From Candidatus Alloscillospira gallinarum (GTDB taxonomy: Bacteria; Bacillota; Clostridia; Oscillospirales; Oscillospiraceae), in contig CAJFTV010000056.1 of the NCBI GenBank assembly GCA_904420055.1, positions 1 through 14,301 on the forward strand: a stretch of DNA of 14,301 nucleotides. The letters are read 5' to 3'. Below the pieces are notes generated by a model. That model worked only from the letters and a program-made list of their open reading frames with translations, was not told the origin of the DNA and made no database searches. The position numbers and the translations under genes were made by a program. Position 1 is the first letter of the stretch; each line of letters opens with the position of its first letter. Below, piece by piece: positions 1 to 7,652 of this stretch.

Positions 1-1
1 G

Positions 2-85
2 TATTATGAGTATCTGGCCGGGACTGTCGCCGGACCGGAGCTCAACGCCTATGCCACAATGGACGTGGACAAAGTGCATTTTTAA
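2..85 (+). CDS. 3' end of an unidentified plus-strand gene (partial)
   Basis: An open frame runs from the window edge to a TAA stop at 83-85 and encodes the last 27 residues of a protein ending in DVDKVHF. Only the C-terminus is visible and I do not recognise the family. It is read as real because it converges on phoR, and a strong bidirectional hairpin terminator lies about 80 bases past its stop, as expected for the end of a transcription unit. An overlapping frame that begins with ATG at 6 and runs to 188 crosses the terminator stem, which makes it an unlikely gene. Confidence 0.5.
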   Translation, partial: YYEYLAGTVAGPELNAYATMDVDKVHF

Positions 86-163
86 ATATTCCATGCGTCT
101 TGCAGACCGCACTGCCGAAGGCAGCGAAACCGGCGTACAGCCCAAAAATTTAGTTTACATAAC

Positions 164-196
164 AAAAAGCGCTATCCTTTTCGGATAGCGCTTTTT
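164..196. terminator. Bidirectional rho-independent terminator between convergent genes
   Basis: A perfect 14-bp inverted repeat, with arms at 164-177 and 183-196, encloses a 5-base loop. Each arm has a GC-rich core (AGCGCTATCC) flanked by A5 on one side and T5 on the other, so the hairpin is followed by a U-run in both directions. It lies 8 bases past the phoR stop on the minus strand and about 80 bases past the plus-strand stop at 85, so it probably ends both transcripts. Confidence 0.92.
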
Positions 197-203
197 ACTT
201 CTC

Positions 204-1856
204 TCAAAACGTAACGGTCATTTTTGTTCCCTTGCCAACGGTGCTCTGTACCGACACCTTTGCCCCGTGAAATGCGGCGGCGTGTTTTACAATCGAGAGG
301 CCAAGTCCCGTCCCGCCTATCTTCTTGGAGTGGCTCTTGTCCACCCTGTAAAACCGTTCAAAGACACGGCTCAGATGCTCTTTCGGTATGCCGATACCCG
401 TGTCCTCTACGCTCACATACGGCTGCCCGTCTTTTACTCCCGTGTCAATTACGACTTTTCCGCCGTCTATATTATACTTAATTGCATTGTCACAGAGGTT
501 ATAGACAAGCTCCTCCAATATGGTGTATACGCCGTTTACCTCCACCGGCTCACCCGTTACGGAAATATCTATTCCTCTATCCCCAGCCGTGAGCTTAAGC
601 CGCTCTGCCACTACCCTGCCAAGGGCGTTTAAGTCCACCTGCTCGGTTTGATAGTTATTCTTATTTTCGTCAAGCTGTGACAGGCGCAGTATATCATTCA
701 CAAGCTGTATCATTCTGCCCGTCTCGTCGTGAATGCTCTTTGCAAAATCCAACACATCTTTTTCCGGCACCGTGCCGCTCATAATAAGCTCTGACATTCC
801 GAAAATTGATGTCAGCGGGGTACGCAGTTCATGAGAGACATTTGAGGTAAATTCCCGCCGCATACTGTCAAGACGTTCTTTCTCCGTAACGTCCATAATT
901 ACTATAACAGCTCCTGAGAGCTTATCACTGTTATACACAGGGTTTGCGATTATCTGACAGCATATGCCGCTATTTTCCATGTTCTTTATCGTGTGGCAGC
1001 CGTCCAGCGCCTCTTCAACTGCGGAGATAAACTCCTCTTTTCGATTGAGCGTCAAAACGCTGACATTTTTTCCCGGTTCCGACGCACCTAGCAGGCTCAG
1101 CGCCGCCCTGTTGTAGGTGAGAAGTTCCATCTTGTTGTCTATTACAAGAAAGCCCTCTACCATATTCTCAGTTATCGTCATAAACTCCTGCCGCTGTCGG
1201 GACATGTCTTCAATCTGGCTCTCTATCATCTTGTTCTGTCGGTTAATCTTCCCAACAAGAGGTTCGAGCTCCTCATATCCCCGGTCAAGGCTGGGACTGT
1301 TCAGGTCAATTAAGTTTATGGGCCTTGTTATTCTGTCCGATATTGCAGACGAGAGCACTATAGATAAGATAAGCACTCCAACAAGTACCGCCACAACCGG
1401 CACAACAGTGTTCAGCATTGCCATCTGCGGTGTCCCACGTATATTGCTGACACGTATCACCGTACCGTCGTCAAGAAGCTTTGCATAATACACTGTTCTT
1501 CTGGACAGAGTCTCCGACTTTCTCTCTGCATGCCCCTCACCCTTTTCAAGAGCCTCAATAAACTCTTCACGGTCAGCATGGTCCTCCATCGCTTCCGTGT
1601 CGGCCGCCGTGTCAAATATAACCGAGCCGTCAGAGTTTATCCAGGTCACACGCCTGTCAGAGGTGAGTTCAAGACTCTCAAGGTATTCTTGTCCCATCGC
1701 CTCAACTCCGGCTCCGATAAACTCCGCCTCCGCCTTCAGCTCTTTCTCCATGTCCTTTGAAAAAATGCTGTACTGCACAACGGTTATAACCACTGCGCTG
1801 ACCAAAAGCGTAATTAAAGAGATGAGCAGCATTCCCTTAAAAATCTTTTTTCTCAT
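204..1856 (-). CDS. phoR: PhoR-type membrane sensor histidine kinase
   Basis: This 550-residue kinase should autophosphorylate on histidine and pass phosphate to the PhoB-like regulator just upstream. An N-terminal membrane segment lies at about residues 8-29. An extracytoplasmic sensor region at about 30-148 resembles the Cache-like domain of Firmicutes PhoR, with a DGSVIFDT stretch. A second membrane segment follows at about 149-172, then a short degenerate HAMP-like linker, a PAS domain (about 225-325), a HisKA domain with SHELRTP (His342), and a HATPase domain with N-box DNAIKYN (Asn457), G1 DTGIGIP (485-491) and G2 GGTGLGLS (514-521). The start codon overlaps the phoB stop by 4 bases (ATGA), which suggests translational coupling. 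The PhoR assignment rests on the pst/phoU/phoB context as well as the architecture. Membrane spans were judged by eye. Confidence 0.92.
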   Translation of the reverse strand: MRKKIFKGMLLISLITLLVSAVVITVVQYSIFSKDMEKELKAEAEFIGAGVEAMGQEYLESLELTSDRRVTWINSDGSVIFDTAADTEAMEDHADREEFIEALEKGEGHAERKSETLSRRTVYYAKLLDDGTVIRVSNIRGTPQMAMLNTVVPVVAVLVGVLILSIVLSSAISDRITRPINLIDLNSPSLDRGYEELEPLVGKINRQNKMIESQIEDMSRQRQEFMTITENMVEGFLVIDNKMELLTYNRAALSLLGASEPGKNVSVLTLNRKEEFISAVEEALDGCHTIKNMENSGICCQIIANPVYNSDKLSGAVIVIMDVTEKERLDSMRREFTSNVSHELRTPLTSIFGMSELIMSGTVPEKDVLDFAKSIHDETGRMIQLVNDILRLSQLDENKNNYQTEQVDLNALGRVVAERLKLTAGDRGIDISVTGEPVEVNGVYTILEELVYNLCDNAIKYNIDGGKVVIDTGVKDGQPYVSVEDTGIGIPKEHLSRVFERFYRVDKSHSKKIGGTGLGLSIVKHAAAFHGAKVSVQSTVGKGTKMTVTF

Positions 1857-2527
1857 TCCGCGCCGCCTATTTTGTATCCCATTCCGCGGACGGTTTCAAT
1901 AAGGCTGCCACACTCTCCCAGCTTTGCCCGAAGCGTCCTTATGTGTACGTCCAGGGTCCTGTTCTCACCGTCAAAGGCATAGCCCCAGACCTTCAAAAAC
2001 AGATGCTCTCTGGAAAGCACTGTACCAGGATTTTCCATAAGTGCGCAGAGCAGCTCAAACTCCTTAAAAGACAGGGACACATTCTGTCCTTTGGCCTTGA
2101 CAATGTGCTTTGCCGGATTTACATACAGGTCGCCAACTCTGTACTCTCCGCTCCCCTGTGCAGTGCCGGTCCTTCTTAGGACCGCCTTTATCCGGGAAAC
2201 CAGCTCCATAGTGCCGAAAGGCTTTGAAATATAGTCGTCGGCTCCGCTGTCAAGACCAACCACCTTGTCATACTCCGTATCAAGAGCAGTTAACATAATA
2301 ACAGGTATATTCTCAGTTTCGCGGCTTTCCCGGAGTTTTTTCAGTACGGAGAGCCCGTCCTCCTCCGGAAGCATGATATCCAGAAGCACAAGTTCCGGCT
2401 TTGTCTCTTTCAGCGCGCTCCAAAACTCGGAGGGCAGCTCAAACCCTTCAGCATCAATTCCCACGGTTTTAAGTGCGTAAAGCACAAATTTTCTTATATT
2501 GCTGTCGTCCTCCAAAAGATATATCAT
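1853..2527 (-). CDS. phoB: PhoB-type response regulator (OmpR family)
   Basis: A 224-residue DNA-binding response regulator, the full length usual for the OmpR/PhoB family. The N-terminal receiver domain (about 1-118) has the acidic pair Asp7/Asp8, the phospho-acceptor Asp50 in VLLDIMLP, Thr80 in IMLTALD and Lys102 in YISKPFG. The C-terminal winged helix (about 128-222) has the typical LSREHL and HIRTLRAKLG recognition region and ends in VRGMGYKI. A good Shine-Dalgarno site (GAGGAG) lies about 7 bases before the ATG. It is followed by the sensor kinase with a 4-base overlap and is expected to bind the repeats upstream of pstS. The PhoB name rests mainly on its neighbours, since receiver plus winged helix alone does not separate PhoB from other OmpR-family regulators. 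Confidence 0.92.
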   Translation of the reverse strand: MIYLLEDDSNIRKFVLYALKTVGIDAEGFELPSEFWSALKETKPELVLLDIMLPEEDGLSVLKKLRESRETENIPVIMLTALDTEYDKVVGLDSGADDYISKPFGTMELVSRIKAVLRRTGTAQGSGEYRVGDLYVNPAKHIVKAKGQNVSLSFKEFELLCALMENPGTVLSREHLFLKVWGYAFDGENRTLDVHIRTLRAKLGECGSLIETVRGMGYKIGGAE

Positions 2528-2556
2528 GACAGTCTCCTCACTCCCTTTTACAGACT

Positions 2557-3417
2557 TTAGTCTGCATGCCTGAACGAACCGTTTTCCAAAAGACGCTCAA
2601 ATTTCAGTCCGTACCAGTGATTTTCAATGTCACCGCCGGTTGCAATTATGCACTCCTCTGTAAAGTCCGCGGCAGCCCTGGCGCTCCCTTCAAATGTCTC
2701 GCCCTTTACAAGCTCTCCGCAGAGGATAGAGGCAAATACATCTCCGCAGCCGTGCAGACGCATGTTCTCATACGGGTAATATATCTCAAACCTGCCGCCC
2801 TTTTCAAAATCGCAGCAGACATAGCCAATCTCCCGTTCATTCACTCTTACACCCGTAATTACCGCCTTCTTTGCCCCCGTATCGCCAAGGGCGTCAGTGC
2901 ACCTGGAGATGTCGTCCCGGGAAAATACCTCCCGGTACTCTCCGCCTGTTAGAAGCATAGCCTCTGTTATATTTGGGGTAATTACATGGGCCTTTTTACA
3001 GAGCTTTTTAATGTCCTCCACAAATCCCGCGTCAAAACCTGTGTAAAGTCTGCCGTTGTCACCCATGACAGGGTCTACAATCACCTTTGTGTCCGGGCTT
3101 TTGAAATCGTCTATGAATTCCGCGGTTATGTCCGCCTGGCGGCCGTTTAAAAAATAACCCGTATAAATTCCGTCGCACTTAAATCCGATAGTTTTCCAGT
3201 GCTCTATAATTTTGACCATCTCGTCTGTCATGTCAAGGCATGTGTACCCCGTAAACCCACCTGTATGAGTGGATAAAATTGCAGTCGGCAAAGGCACTGC
3301 CTCAACCCCAAATGCGGAGATGACCGGCAGCGCCACCGTCAGAGAACATTTGCCGAAACACGACATATCGTTAATCGCGATTACTCTTTTAATCTCTTTT
3401 TTCCTGGTCTCCTTCAT
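2557..3417 (-). CDS. Pyridoxamine/pyridoxal kinase (PfkB-like)
   Basis: This 286-residue protein resembles the Firmicutes pyridoxamine kinases of the phosphomethylpyrimidine/pyridoxal kinase family, which use ATP to phosphorylate vitamin B6 vitamers and salvage pyridoxal 5'-phosphate in the cytosol. Visible features are an N-terminal INDMSCFGKCSLT substrate-side region (about 16-27), LSTHTGGF (48-55), DPVMGDNGRLY (115-125), TPNITEA (147-153) and the nucleotide/catalytic motif HGCGD with catalytic Asp226. It starts inside the end of phoU (29-base overlap), with GGGGG about 9-10 bases before its ATG. It ends 29 bases before phoB, so it is embedded in the phosphate operon. Its role there is unknown; it could be a passenger or a link between phosphate status and cofactor salvage. 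Hydroxymethylpyrimidine kinase activity cannot be excluded from sequence alone. Confidence 0.85.
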   Translation of the reverse strand: MKETRKKEIKRVIAINDMSCFGKCSLTVALPVISAFGVEAVPLPTAILSTHTGGFTGYTCLDMTDEMVKIIEHWKTIGFKCDGIYTGYFLNGRQADITAEFIDDFKSPDTKVIVDPVMGDNGRLYTGFDAGFVEDIKKLCKKAHVITPNITEAMLLTGGEYREVFSRDDISRCTDALGDTGAKKAVITGVRVNEREIGYVCCDFEKGGRFEIYYPYENMRLHGCGDVFASILCGELVKGETFEGSARAAADFTEECIIATGGDIENHWYGLKFERLLENGSFRHAD

Positions 3418-4054
3418 CTTTGTGGACCCCCGTGATAGAATACTCGACCCACTCGGCTATGTTTGTCGCGTGGTCGCCTATTCTTTCAAGATACTTCGCA
3501 ATCATCAAAAGGTCAATAGAATCTTCGCCATTTGTCTCACCTTTTGCGATAAGCTCCACAATTTCTCTTTTTATCTCTATAAAATAGTTGTCAACAACAT
3601 CGTCATATTCTATCACTTTACGTGCAAGCTCAATGTCGTGCTTTACATAGGAGTCTATACTCTCGGTCACCATCTTAATGGCCTCGGCGGCCATTTTCTC
3701 AATTTTGGTCTGTTTTTCCACGTCGGTGCCCATGAGGTATGTGCTTATCTCCGCAATGTCCGAGGCCTGGTCGCCTATTCTCTCCATATCGGAAATCATC
3801 TTGAGAGCTGAGGAAATCTGTCTTAAATCGCGGGCAACCGGCTGCTGCTGCAAAAGCAGCCTCATGCACAGCGCCTCAATCTCCCTCTCTTTCCTGTCAA
3901 TCTCCCCATCAGTTGTAAACACTTTCTCAATAAGACTTGGGTCGCTCTCAGACAGTGATTTAAGTGCCATGGAAATTGCCTCTTCACACAGCGCTCCCAT
4001 CTTTATAAGCTCAACATTGAGCGTCTCAAGCTGTTCATCAAATTTTAAACGCAT
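3389..4054 (-). CDS. phoU: Phosphate transport/signalling regulator PhoU
   Basis: A 221-residue all-helical PhoU, made of two repeated three-helix bundles. It couples the Pst transporter to the PhoR kinase at the cytoplasmic membrane face and represses the Pho response when phosphate is plentiful. Each half carries the metal-binding signature ERIGD (residues 91-95 and 190-194), within MERIGDQASDIAE and LERIGDHATNIAE. I chose the ATG at 4052-4054 because AGGAG (4061-4065) lies 6 bases upstream, the product starts MRLKFDEQL as PhoU proteins do, and the length is usual for the family. A longer reading to 4102 would add 16 atypical residues and overlap pstB. It lies between pstB (40-base gap) and the pyridoxamine kinase (29-base overlap). 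Confidence 0.95.
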   Translation of the reverse strand: MRLKFDEQLETLNVELIKMGALCEEAISMALKSLSESDPSLIEKVFTTDGEIDRKEREIEALCMRLLLQQQPVARDLRQISSALKMISDMERIGDQASDIAEISTYLMGTDVEKQTKIEKMAAEAIKMVTESIDSYVKHDIELARKVIEYDDVVDNYFIEIKREIVELIAKGETNGEDSIDLLMIAKYLERIGDHATNIAEWVEYSITGVHKDEGDQEKRD

Positions 4055-4060
4055 AACTTT

Positions 4061-4065
4061 CTCCT
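4061..4065 (-). promoter_or_regulatory. Shine-Dalgarno site that fixes the phoU start
   Basis: AGGAG read on the minus strand lies 6 bases before the ATG at 4054-4052. It is the only good ribosome site near the 5' end of the frame and excludes the upstream in-frame ATG at 4102. Confidence 0.85.
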
Positions 4066-4094
4066 CATACTGTTTAAATTCTGCGGTGCCGGCA

Positions 4095-4844
4095 TTATCC
4101 AAACCGTCCGGTTATGTAGTCCTCAGTTCTCTTATCCTTCGGCATTGAGAAAATCTGGTCGGACTTTCCGTACTCTATAACCTCACCCAGAAGGAAAAAC
4201 GCGGTATTATCGGAAATACGCACCGCCTGCTGCATATTATGTGTGACTATAATTATAGTATAATCATTTTTCAGCTCAGATACAAGGTCCTCAATCTTTG
4301 ATGTGGATATGGGATCCAGGGCAGAAGTCGGCTCGTCCATCAAAAGCACCTCAGGATTTACCGCAAGTGCCCTTGCAATGCAGAGCCTCTGCTGCTGGCC
4401 GCCGGACATGGCAAGGGCGCTCCTTTTCAGCTTATCCTTCGTCTCGTCCCATATCGCCGCGTTCCTCAGTGACTGCTCCACAATATCATCAAGCTTTGAC
4501 TTTGAGCGTATCCCGTGAGTTCTGGGGCCGAAAGCTATATTGTCATATATCGACATTGGAAACGGATTCGGCTTCTGAAATACCATACCCACGCGCTTTC
4601 TCAGGAGGTTTACGTCCATGTTTCCATAGATGTCTTCCCCGTCCAAAAGTACATCTCCCGTTATTTTACACCCCTGGATAAGGTCGTTCATTCTGTTAAG
4701 AGATTTTAAAAACGTGGACTTGCCGCAGCCTGATGGGCCTATAAATGCCGTTATCTCATTTGCCGGCAAGTTCATGCTGACATCTTTCAGCGCATGAAAA
4801 TCACCGTAGTGGAGATTTAAGTTTTTTATAGTAAATTTATCCAT
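4095..4844 (-). CDS. pstB: Phosphate ABC transporter ATP-binding protein PstB
   Basis: A 249-residue ATPase that powers phosphate import through PstC/PstA on the cytoplasmic side of the membrane. All ABC motifs are visible: Walker A GPSGCGKST (36-44), Q-loop Gln90 in MVFQKPNPFP, signature MSGGQQQR (146-153), Walker B VLLMDEP (166-172), D-loop SALD (174-177) and switch His202 in THNMQQA. The FQKPNPFPMSIYDN stretch and the ITGRFG C-terminus are characteristic of PstB rather than other importers. The ribosome site AAGGAT overlaps the stop region of pstA, whose stop lies 7 bases upstream, which fits coupled translation. Length is normal for PstB. Confidence 0.97.
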   Translation of the reverse strand: MDKFTIKNLNLHYGDFHALKDVSMNLPANEITAFIGPSGCGKSTFLKSLNRMNDLIQGCKITGDVLLDGEDIYGNMDVNLLRKRVGMVFQKPNPFPMSIYDNIAFGPRTHGIRSKSKLDDIVEQSLRNAAIWDETKDKLKRSALAMSGGQQQRLCIARALAVNPEVLLMDEPTSALDPISTSKIEDLVSELKNDYTIIIVTHNMQQAVRISDNTAFFLLGEVIEYGKSDQIFSMPKDKRTEDYITGRFG

Positions 4845-4851
4845 ATCCTAC

Positions 4852-5745
4852 TTATCCTTTCTTGGCGCTCAGCTTGCTCGCCATAATTCCGGAAACTCCG
4901 TTGATTATCAATACCAGAACGAGGAGCACCACCGCTGTAGCATAAGCCTGCTCCGTATACAGTCCCTCAGAGAGCTGAGCCCACATGTGTATTGCGAGGG
5001 TTCTGCCGCTCTTCATAAGGCTTGAGGGTACACCTGCCACTGTGCCTGAGGTATAGATAAGCGCCGCCGTTTCTCCCACTATTCTTCCAATCGCGAGTAT
5101 TACGCCGGAAAGTATTCCCGGTACGGCAGAGGGCAGCACAACACGGAACACCGTTCTTAGCCGTCCGGCACCGAGGCCGAAGCTCCCCTCTCTGTAAAGG
5201 TCAGGCACAGCCCTCAGCGCCTCTTCCGTGGTTCTCATTATGGTAGGCAGCACCATAATCGCGAGCGTCAAAAATCCTGCAACCATCGAATAGTTAAACT
5301 TACACGCTATTACGAAAATAAGATAACCAAAAAGGCCAAACACTATAGACGGTATTCCTGCCAGCGTCTCAGTAGTTAACCTTATAACCGCCACCAGCTT
5401 ATTTCCCTTTTTAGCATATTCAGCGAGGTATATTGCCGAGCCAACTCCTATCGGCACTGCCACAACAAGAGCCAACAGTGTCATAATTATTGTATTTATA
5501 ATTGCCGGCGTCATAGACTGGTTATCAGTTGTATACTCCCACGCAAACATGTCAAGCCGCAGCGCGGGTATTCCCCGGACGAGTATATATCCGATAAGAA
5601 GCAGCAGCACGCATACAGCTATTGCTGCGGCAAGGTAAACAATAATTCGGGTAAGGAGTGTGCCTCCCCTGCGGAAACGCCGCTTTGCCGCACTCATTGT
5701 GTATATGTCTTTTCCATCGGCCGTCCGCATAACATTATTGCTCAT
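4852..5745 (-). CDS. pstA: Phosphate ABC transporter permease PstA
   Basis: A 297-residue integral membrane permease that forms the phosphate channel with PstC. After a charged N-terminal tail (about 1-30) there are six predicted membrane segments (about 31-57, 80-108, 128-147, 153-172, 205-228 and 265-290, judged by eye). The cytoplasmic EAA-type coupling loop follows ALRAVPDLYREGSFGLGA (177-194) and contacts PstB. TETLAGIPSIVFG and GRIVGETAAL are typical of PstA. The start codon overlaps the pstC stop by one base (TAATG), and the ribosome site GGGGAGG lies inside the end of pstC. Paralogy with pstC is obvious in the coupling loop, but the TETLAG and GRIVGETA motifs and the order in the operon assign this copy to PstA. 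Confidence 0.95.
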   Translation of the reverse strand: MSNNVMRTADGKDIYTMSAAKRRFRRGGTLLTRIIVYLAAAIAVCVLLLLIGYILVRGIPALRLDMFAWEYTTDNQSMTPAIINTIIMTLLALVVAVPIGVGSAIYLAEYAKKGNKLVAVIRLTTETLAGIPSIVFGLFGYLIFVIACKFNYSMVAGFLTLAIMVLPTIMRTTEEALRAVPDLYREGSFGLGAGRLRTVFRVVLPSAVPGILSGVILAIGRIVGETAALIYTSGTVAGVPSSLMKSGRTLAIHMWAQLSEGLYTEQAYATAVVLLVLVLIINGVSGIMASKLSAKKG

Positions 5746-6593
5746 TATTTCTTCCTCCCCTTTGCCAGCGAGAATGTGACATTTATAATGAGTATAAACA
5801 CAAACAGCACTACCGCTGTAGCAATAAGCATCTCACGGTGCAGGTCAGTAGCATAGCCCATTTCAAGTATAATGTTCGTTGTAAGCGTACGGACGCCCTT
5901 GGTGAGGCTCTCCGGGATGATGGGCTGGTTTCCCGCAACCATGCTCACCGCCGTGGCCTCGCCTATGGCCCTGCCTATCCCCAAAACTACTCCTGCTGTT
6001 ACTCCGGATTTTGCCGCAGGCAGCGTTACTCTGAACACACTGCGCTCATGAGTAGCGCCAAGGGCCAATGCCCCCTCATAATAGCTCTCCGGTACAGCCC
6101 TGAGCGAAGACTCTGACACACTTATTATTGTAGGAAGTATCATTATACCCAGTACTATTGACGCGGTGAGCACACTTTTTCCTCCGCCGCCAAAAATGTC
6201 CTGCATTGCCGGTACAATTACCACAAGCCCAAAAAATCCGTAAATTACCGAGGGTATGCCCGCAAGCAGATTGAGCGCCGGCTTCAATACCTTATACAGG
6301 CCTTTGGGACAGAATTTTGCCATAAATATGGCACATAGAAGGCCGAGAGGAACCCCTATTATAATCGCCCCCGCCGTCACATAAATGCTGCCGATTATCA
6401 TGGGCAGTATCCCGTAAATGTCCTGTCCCGGTTTCCACCTTGTGCCGGTGAGGAATTTAAATACGCCGACCTCGCCCATGGCGGGCACACCGTTTGCAAA
6501 TATAAACACGCATATAAGCACAACCGCGAGAATTGATACGCATGCACATATTAAAAACACGACCCGCATTGAATTCTCTTTAAATTTACTCAT
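5745..6593 (-). CDS. pstC: Phosphate ABC transporter permease PstC
   Basis: A 282-residue membrane permease, partner of PstA in the phosphate importer. Six hydrophobic segments are visible (about 11-33, 64-92, 106-130, 141-160, 195-215 and 256-277). The extracytoplasmic region after the first contains FLTGTRWKPGQDIYGILP (47-64), a PstC hallmark. The EAA-type loop ALRAVPESYYEGALALGA-type sequence lies at about 164-180 and is followed by GIGRAIGEATAV (205-216). AGGAGG lies about 6 bases before the ATG. It follows pstS after a 70-base gap containing a GC-rich hairpin, which may allow less PstC than PstS to be made. It overlaps pstA by one base. Confidence 0.95.
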   Translation of the reverse strand: MSKFKENSMRVVFLICACVSILAVVLICVFIFANGVPAMGEVGVFKFLTGTRWKPGQDIYGILPMIIGSIYVTAGAIIIGVPLGLLCAIFMAKFCPKGLYKVLKPALNLLAGIPSVIYGFFGLVVIVPAMQDIFGGGGKSVLTASIVLGIMILPTIISVSESSLRAVPESYYEGALALGATHERSVFRVTLPAAKSGVTAGVVLGIGRAIGEATAVSMVAGNQPIIPESLTKGVRTLTTNIILEMGYATDLHREMLIATAVVLFVFILIINVTFSLAKGRKK

Positions 6594-6613
6594 ATTTCCC
6601 TCCTACGCAGAAA

Positions 6614-6643
6614 GGGCTTGAGGGCCGTGCGCCCCCAAACCCC
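6614..6643 (-). other. Imperfect GC-rich hairpin in the pstS-pstC gap
   Basis: The arms 6614-6624 (GGGCTTGAGGG on the plus strand) and 6633-6643 (CCCCAAACCCC) can pair with about two mismatches and one G-U around an 8-base loop. No U-run follows in the minus direction, so it is not a classic terminator. In binding-protein operons such elements often protect the upstream mRNA or reduce read-through, which would favour pstS over the permease genes. That role is an inference. Confidence 0.4.
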
Positions 6644-6663
6644 TGCTGCACTGTACTCTCTGG

Positions 6664-7578
6664 TTACTGAACGTCAGCCCAAGAAGTTATTTCGCCTGTG
6701 TAAATCTGTCTGATCTGCTCTGTTGTGAGCTCACTTACAGGATTTTCGTTATTGACAACTACTGCGATTCCATCGAGAGCGATAACCGTGCCGGTCACTC
6801 CGGACTCAAGCTCTGAATCCTTCAGTTCACGAGAAGCCATGCCGATGTCGCAGATACCCTCAATGGCACTGTTGACGCCTGTTGTGGAGTCGCTCTGCTG
6901 AACCTCAATTTCAACATCGGGGTTAAGGGCAACATATGCCTCTTTGAGTTTCTCCATGAGAGGTGTTACAGAAGATGAACCTGCAACTGAAATACTGCCT
7001 GTAACGCCTGAGGCCGTATAGGCACCTGTACTGCCCTCGCTCACATAGCCCTCTTCTGTTACAACCGCCTGTCCCTCATCGCTCATGATAAAATTGATGA
7101 AGTCCTGTGCAACATCACTTATGTTTTCGCCAGTTACTATGTTAAAAGGTCTTGCAAGAGTGTATGAACCGCTAAGAACGTTGTCTGCCGTTGCCTCTGT
7201 GCCGTCAACTGTAACAGCCTTCACACTGTCATCAAGGACACCGAGAGATATGTAACCGATAGCGTACTCATTGCCTGCCACTGTGGTCATCATAACTGAT
7301 GTGCTGCTGGTGATTTCAGCGGCATCTGTTGTCATGTCGCCCTCGTCGGTCTCAACACCTGTAAGCTCTACAAAAGCGCCTCTGGTACCGGAACCATCTT
7401 CTCTTGATACAACGTAAATATCTCCATCAAAAGTGCTTCCGCTATTGTCACCCTCGTTATTATCCTGAGCGGTGCTGTTATTATTTGCGTTATCATCTGT
7501 CGTGTTGTCGCTTCCGCAGCCTGTCAGCACTGCTACTGACATAAGCACTGCCATTGCGATAGCCAAAATTTTCTTCAC
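6664..7578 (-). CDS. pstS: Circularly permuted phosphate-binding lipoprotein PstS
   Basis: A 304-residue extracellular lipoprotein that should capture phosphate for PstCAB. It has a positively charged start, a hydrophobic signal segment and the lipobox LTGC (Cys21), then an Asn/Asp-rich linker (about 22-50). The order of the binding fold is unusual. Residues about 51-180 begin with DIYVVSREDGSGTRGAF, which in ordinary PstS is in the second half. Residues about 194-304 begin with GSISVAGSSSVTPLMEKL, include CDIGMASRELKDSE and ALDGIAVVVN, and end with YTGEITSWADVQ; this is ordinarily the first half. The new ends fall at the normal junction between GEITSW and VVSRED, so all parts appear present. 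The GTG start at 7576-7578 is chosen because AGGAG lies 10 bases upstream and a normal signal peptide follows; the ATG at 7623 overlaps the promoter and adds a charged leader. Confidence 0.93.
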   Translation of the reverse strand: MKKILAIAMAVLMSVAVLTGCGSDNTTDDNANNNSTAQDNNEGDNSGSTFDGDIYVVSREDGSGTRGAFVELTGVETDEGDMTTDAAEITSSTSVMMTTVAGNEYAIGYISLGVLDDSVKAVTVDGTEATADNVLSGSYTLARPFNIVTGENISDVAQDFINFIMSDEGQAVVTEEGYVSEGSTGAYTASGVTGSISVAGSSSVTPLMEKLKEAYVALNPDVEIEVQQSDSTTGVNSAIEGICDIGMASRELKDSELESGVTGTVIALDGIAVVVNNENPVSELTTEQIRQIYTGEITSWADVQ

Positions 7579-7588
7579 TTTTTCTCGT

Positions 7589-7593
7589 CTCCT
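7589..7593 (-). promoter_or_regulatory. Shine-Dalgarno site that fixes the GTG start of pstS
   Basis: AGGAG, inside AAAAGGAGAC on the minus strand, lies 10 bases before GTG at 7578. It supports the shorter lipoprotein start over the upstream ATG at 7623. Confidence 0.8.
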
Positions 7594-7623
7594 TTTGTTT
7601 TTATGAATTTCGAGTACGGTCAT

Positions 7624-7652
7624 ATTCTATTTCCATATCGGTTAAATGTGAA
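7624..7652 (-). promoter_or_regulatory. Sigma-A-type promoter of the pst/pho operon
   Basis: On the minus strand a -35 box TTCACA (7647-7652) and a -10 box TAGAAT (7624-7629) are separated by exactly 17 bases. Each matches the vegetative consensus at five of six positions. Transcription would start near 7617, giving a leader of about 40 bases before the GTG of pstS. The -35 box lies inside the repeats described for the PhoB site. Confidence 0.7.

Noticed and set aside
112..124. Small CTGCC-GAA-GGCAG hairpin downstream of the left-edge gene
   Set aside because: It has only five base pairs, no U-run, and is overshadowed by the strong terminator at 164-196.
6..188. Plus-strand 60-residue frame at the left edge
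   Set aside because: It overlaps the better C-terminal frame ending at 85, and it runs into the terminator stem.
3269..3811. 180-residue plus-strand frame opposite the B6 kinase and phoU
   Set aside because: It is antisense to two clearly recognised genes, has no family-like sequence and is explained by codon bias of the opposite strand.
4055..4102. Longer phoU start at 4102
   Set aside because: It would add 16 residues not typical of PhoU, overlap pstB and ignore the AGGAG site serving the ATG at 4054.
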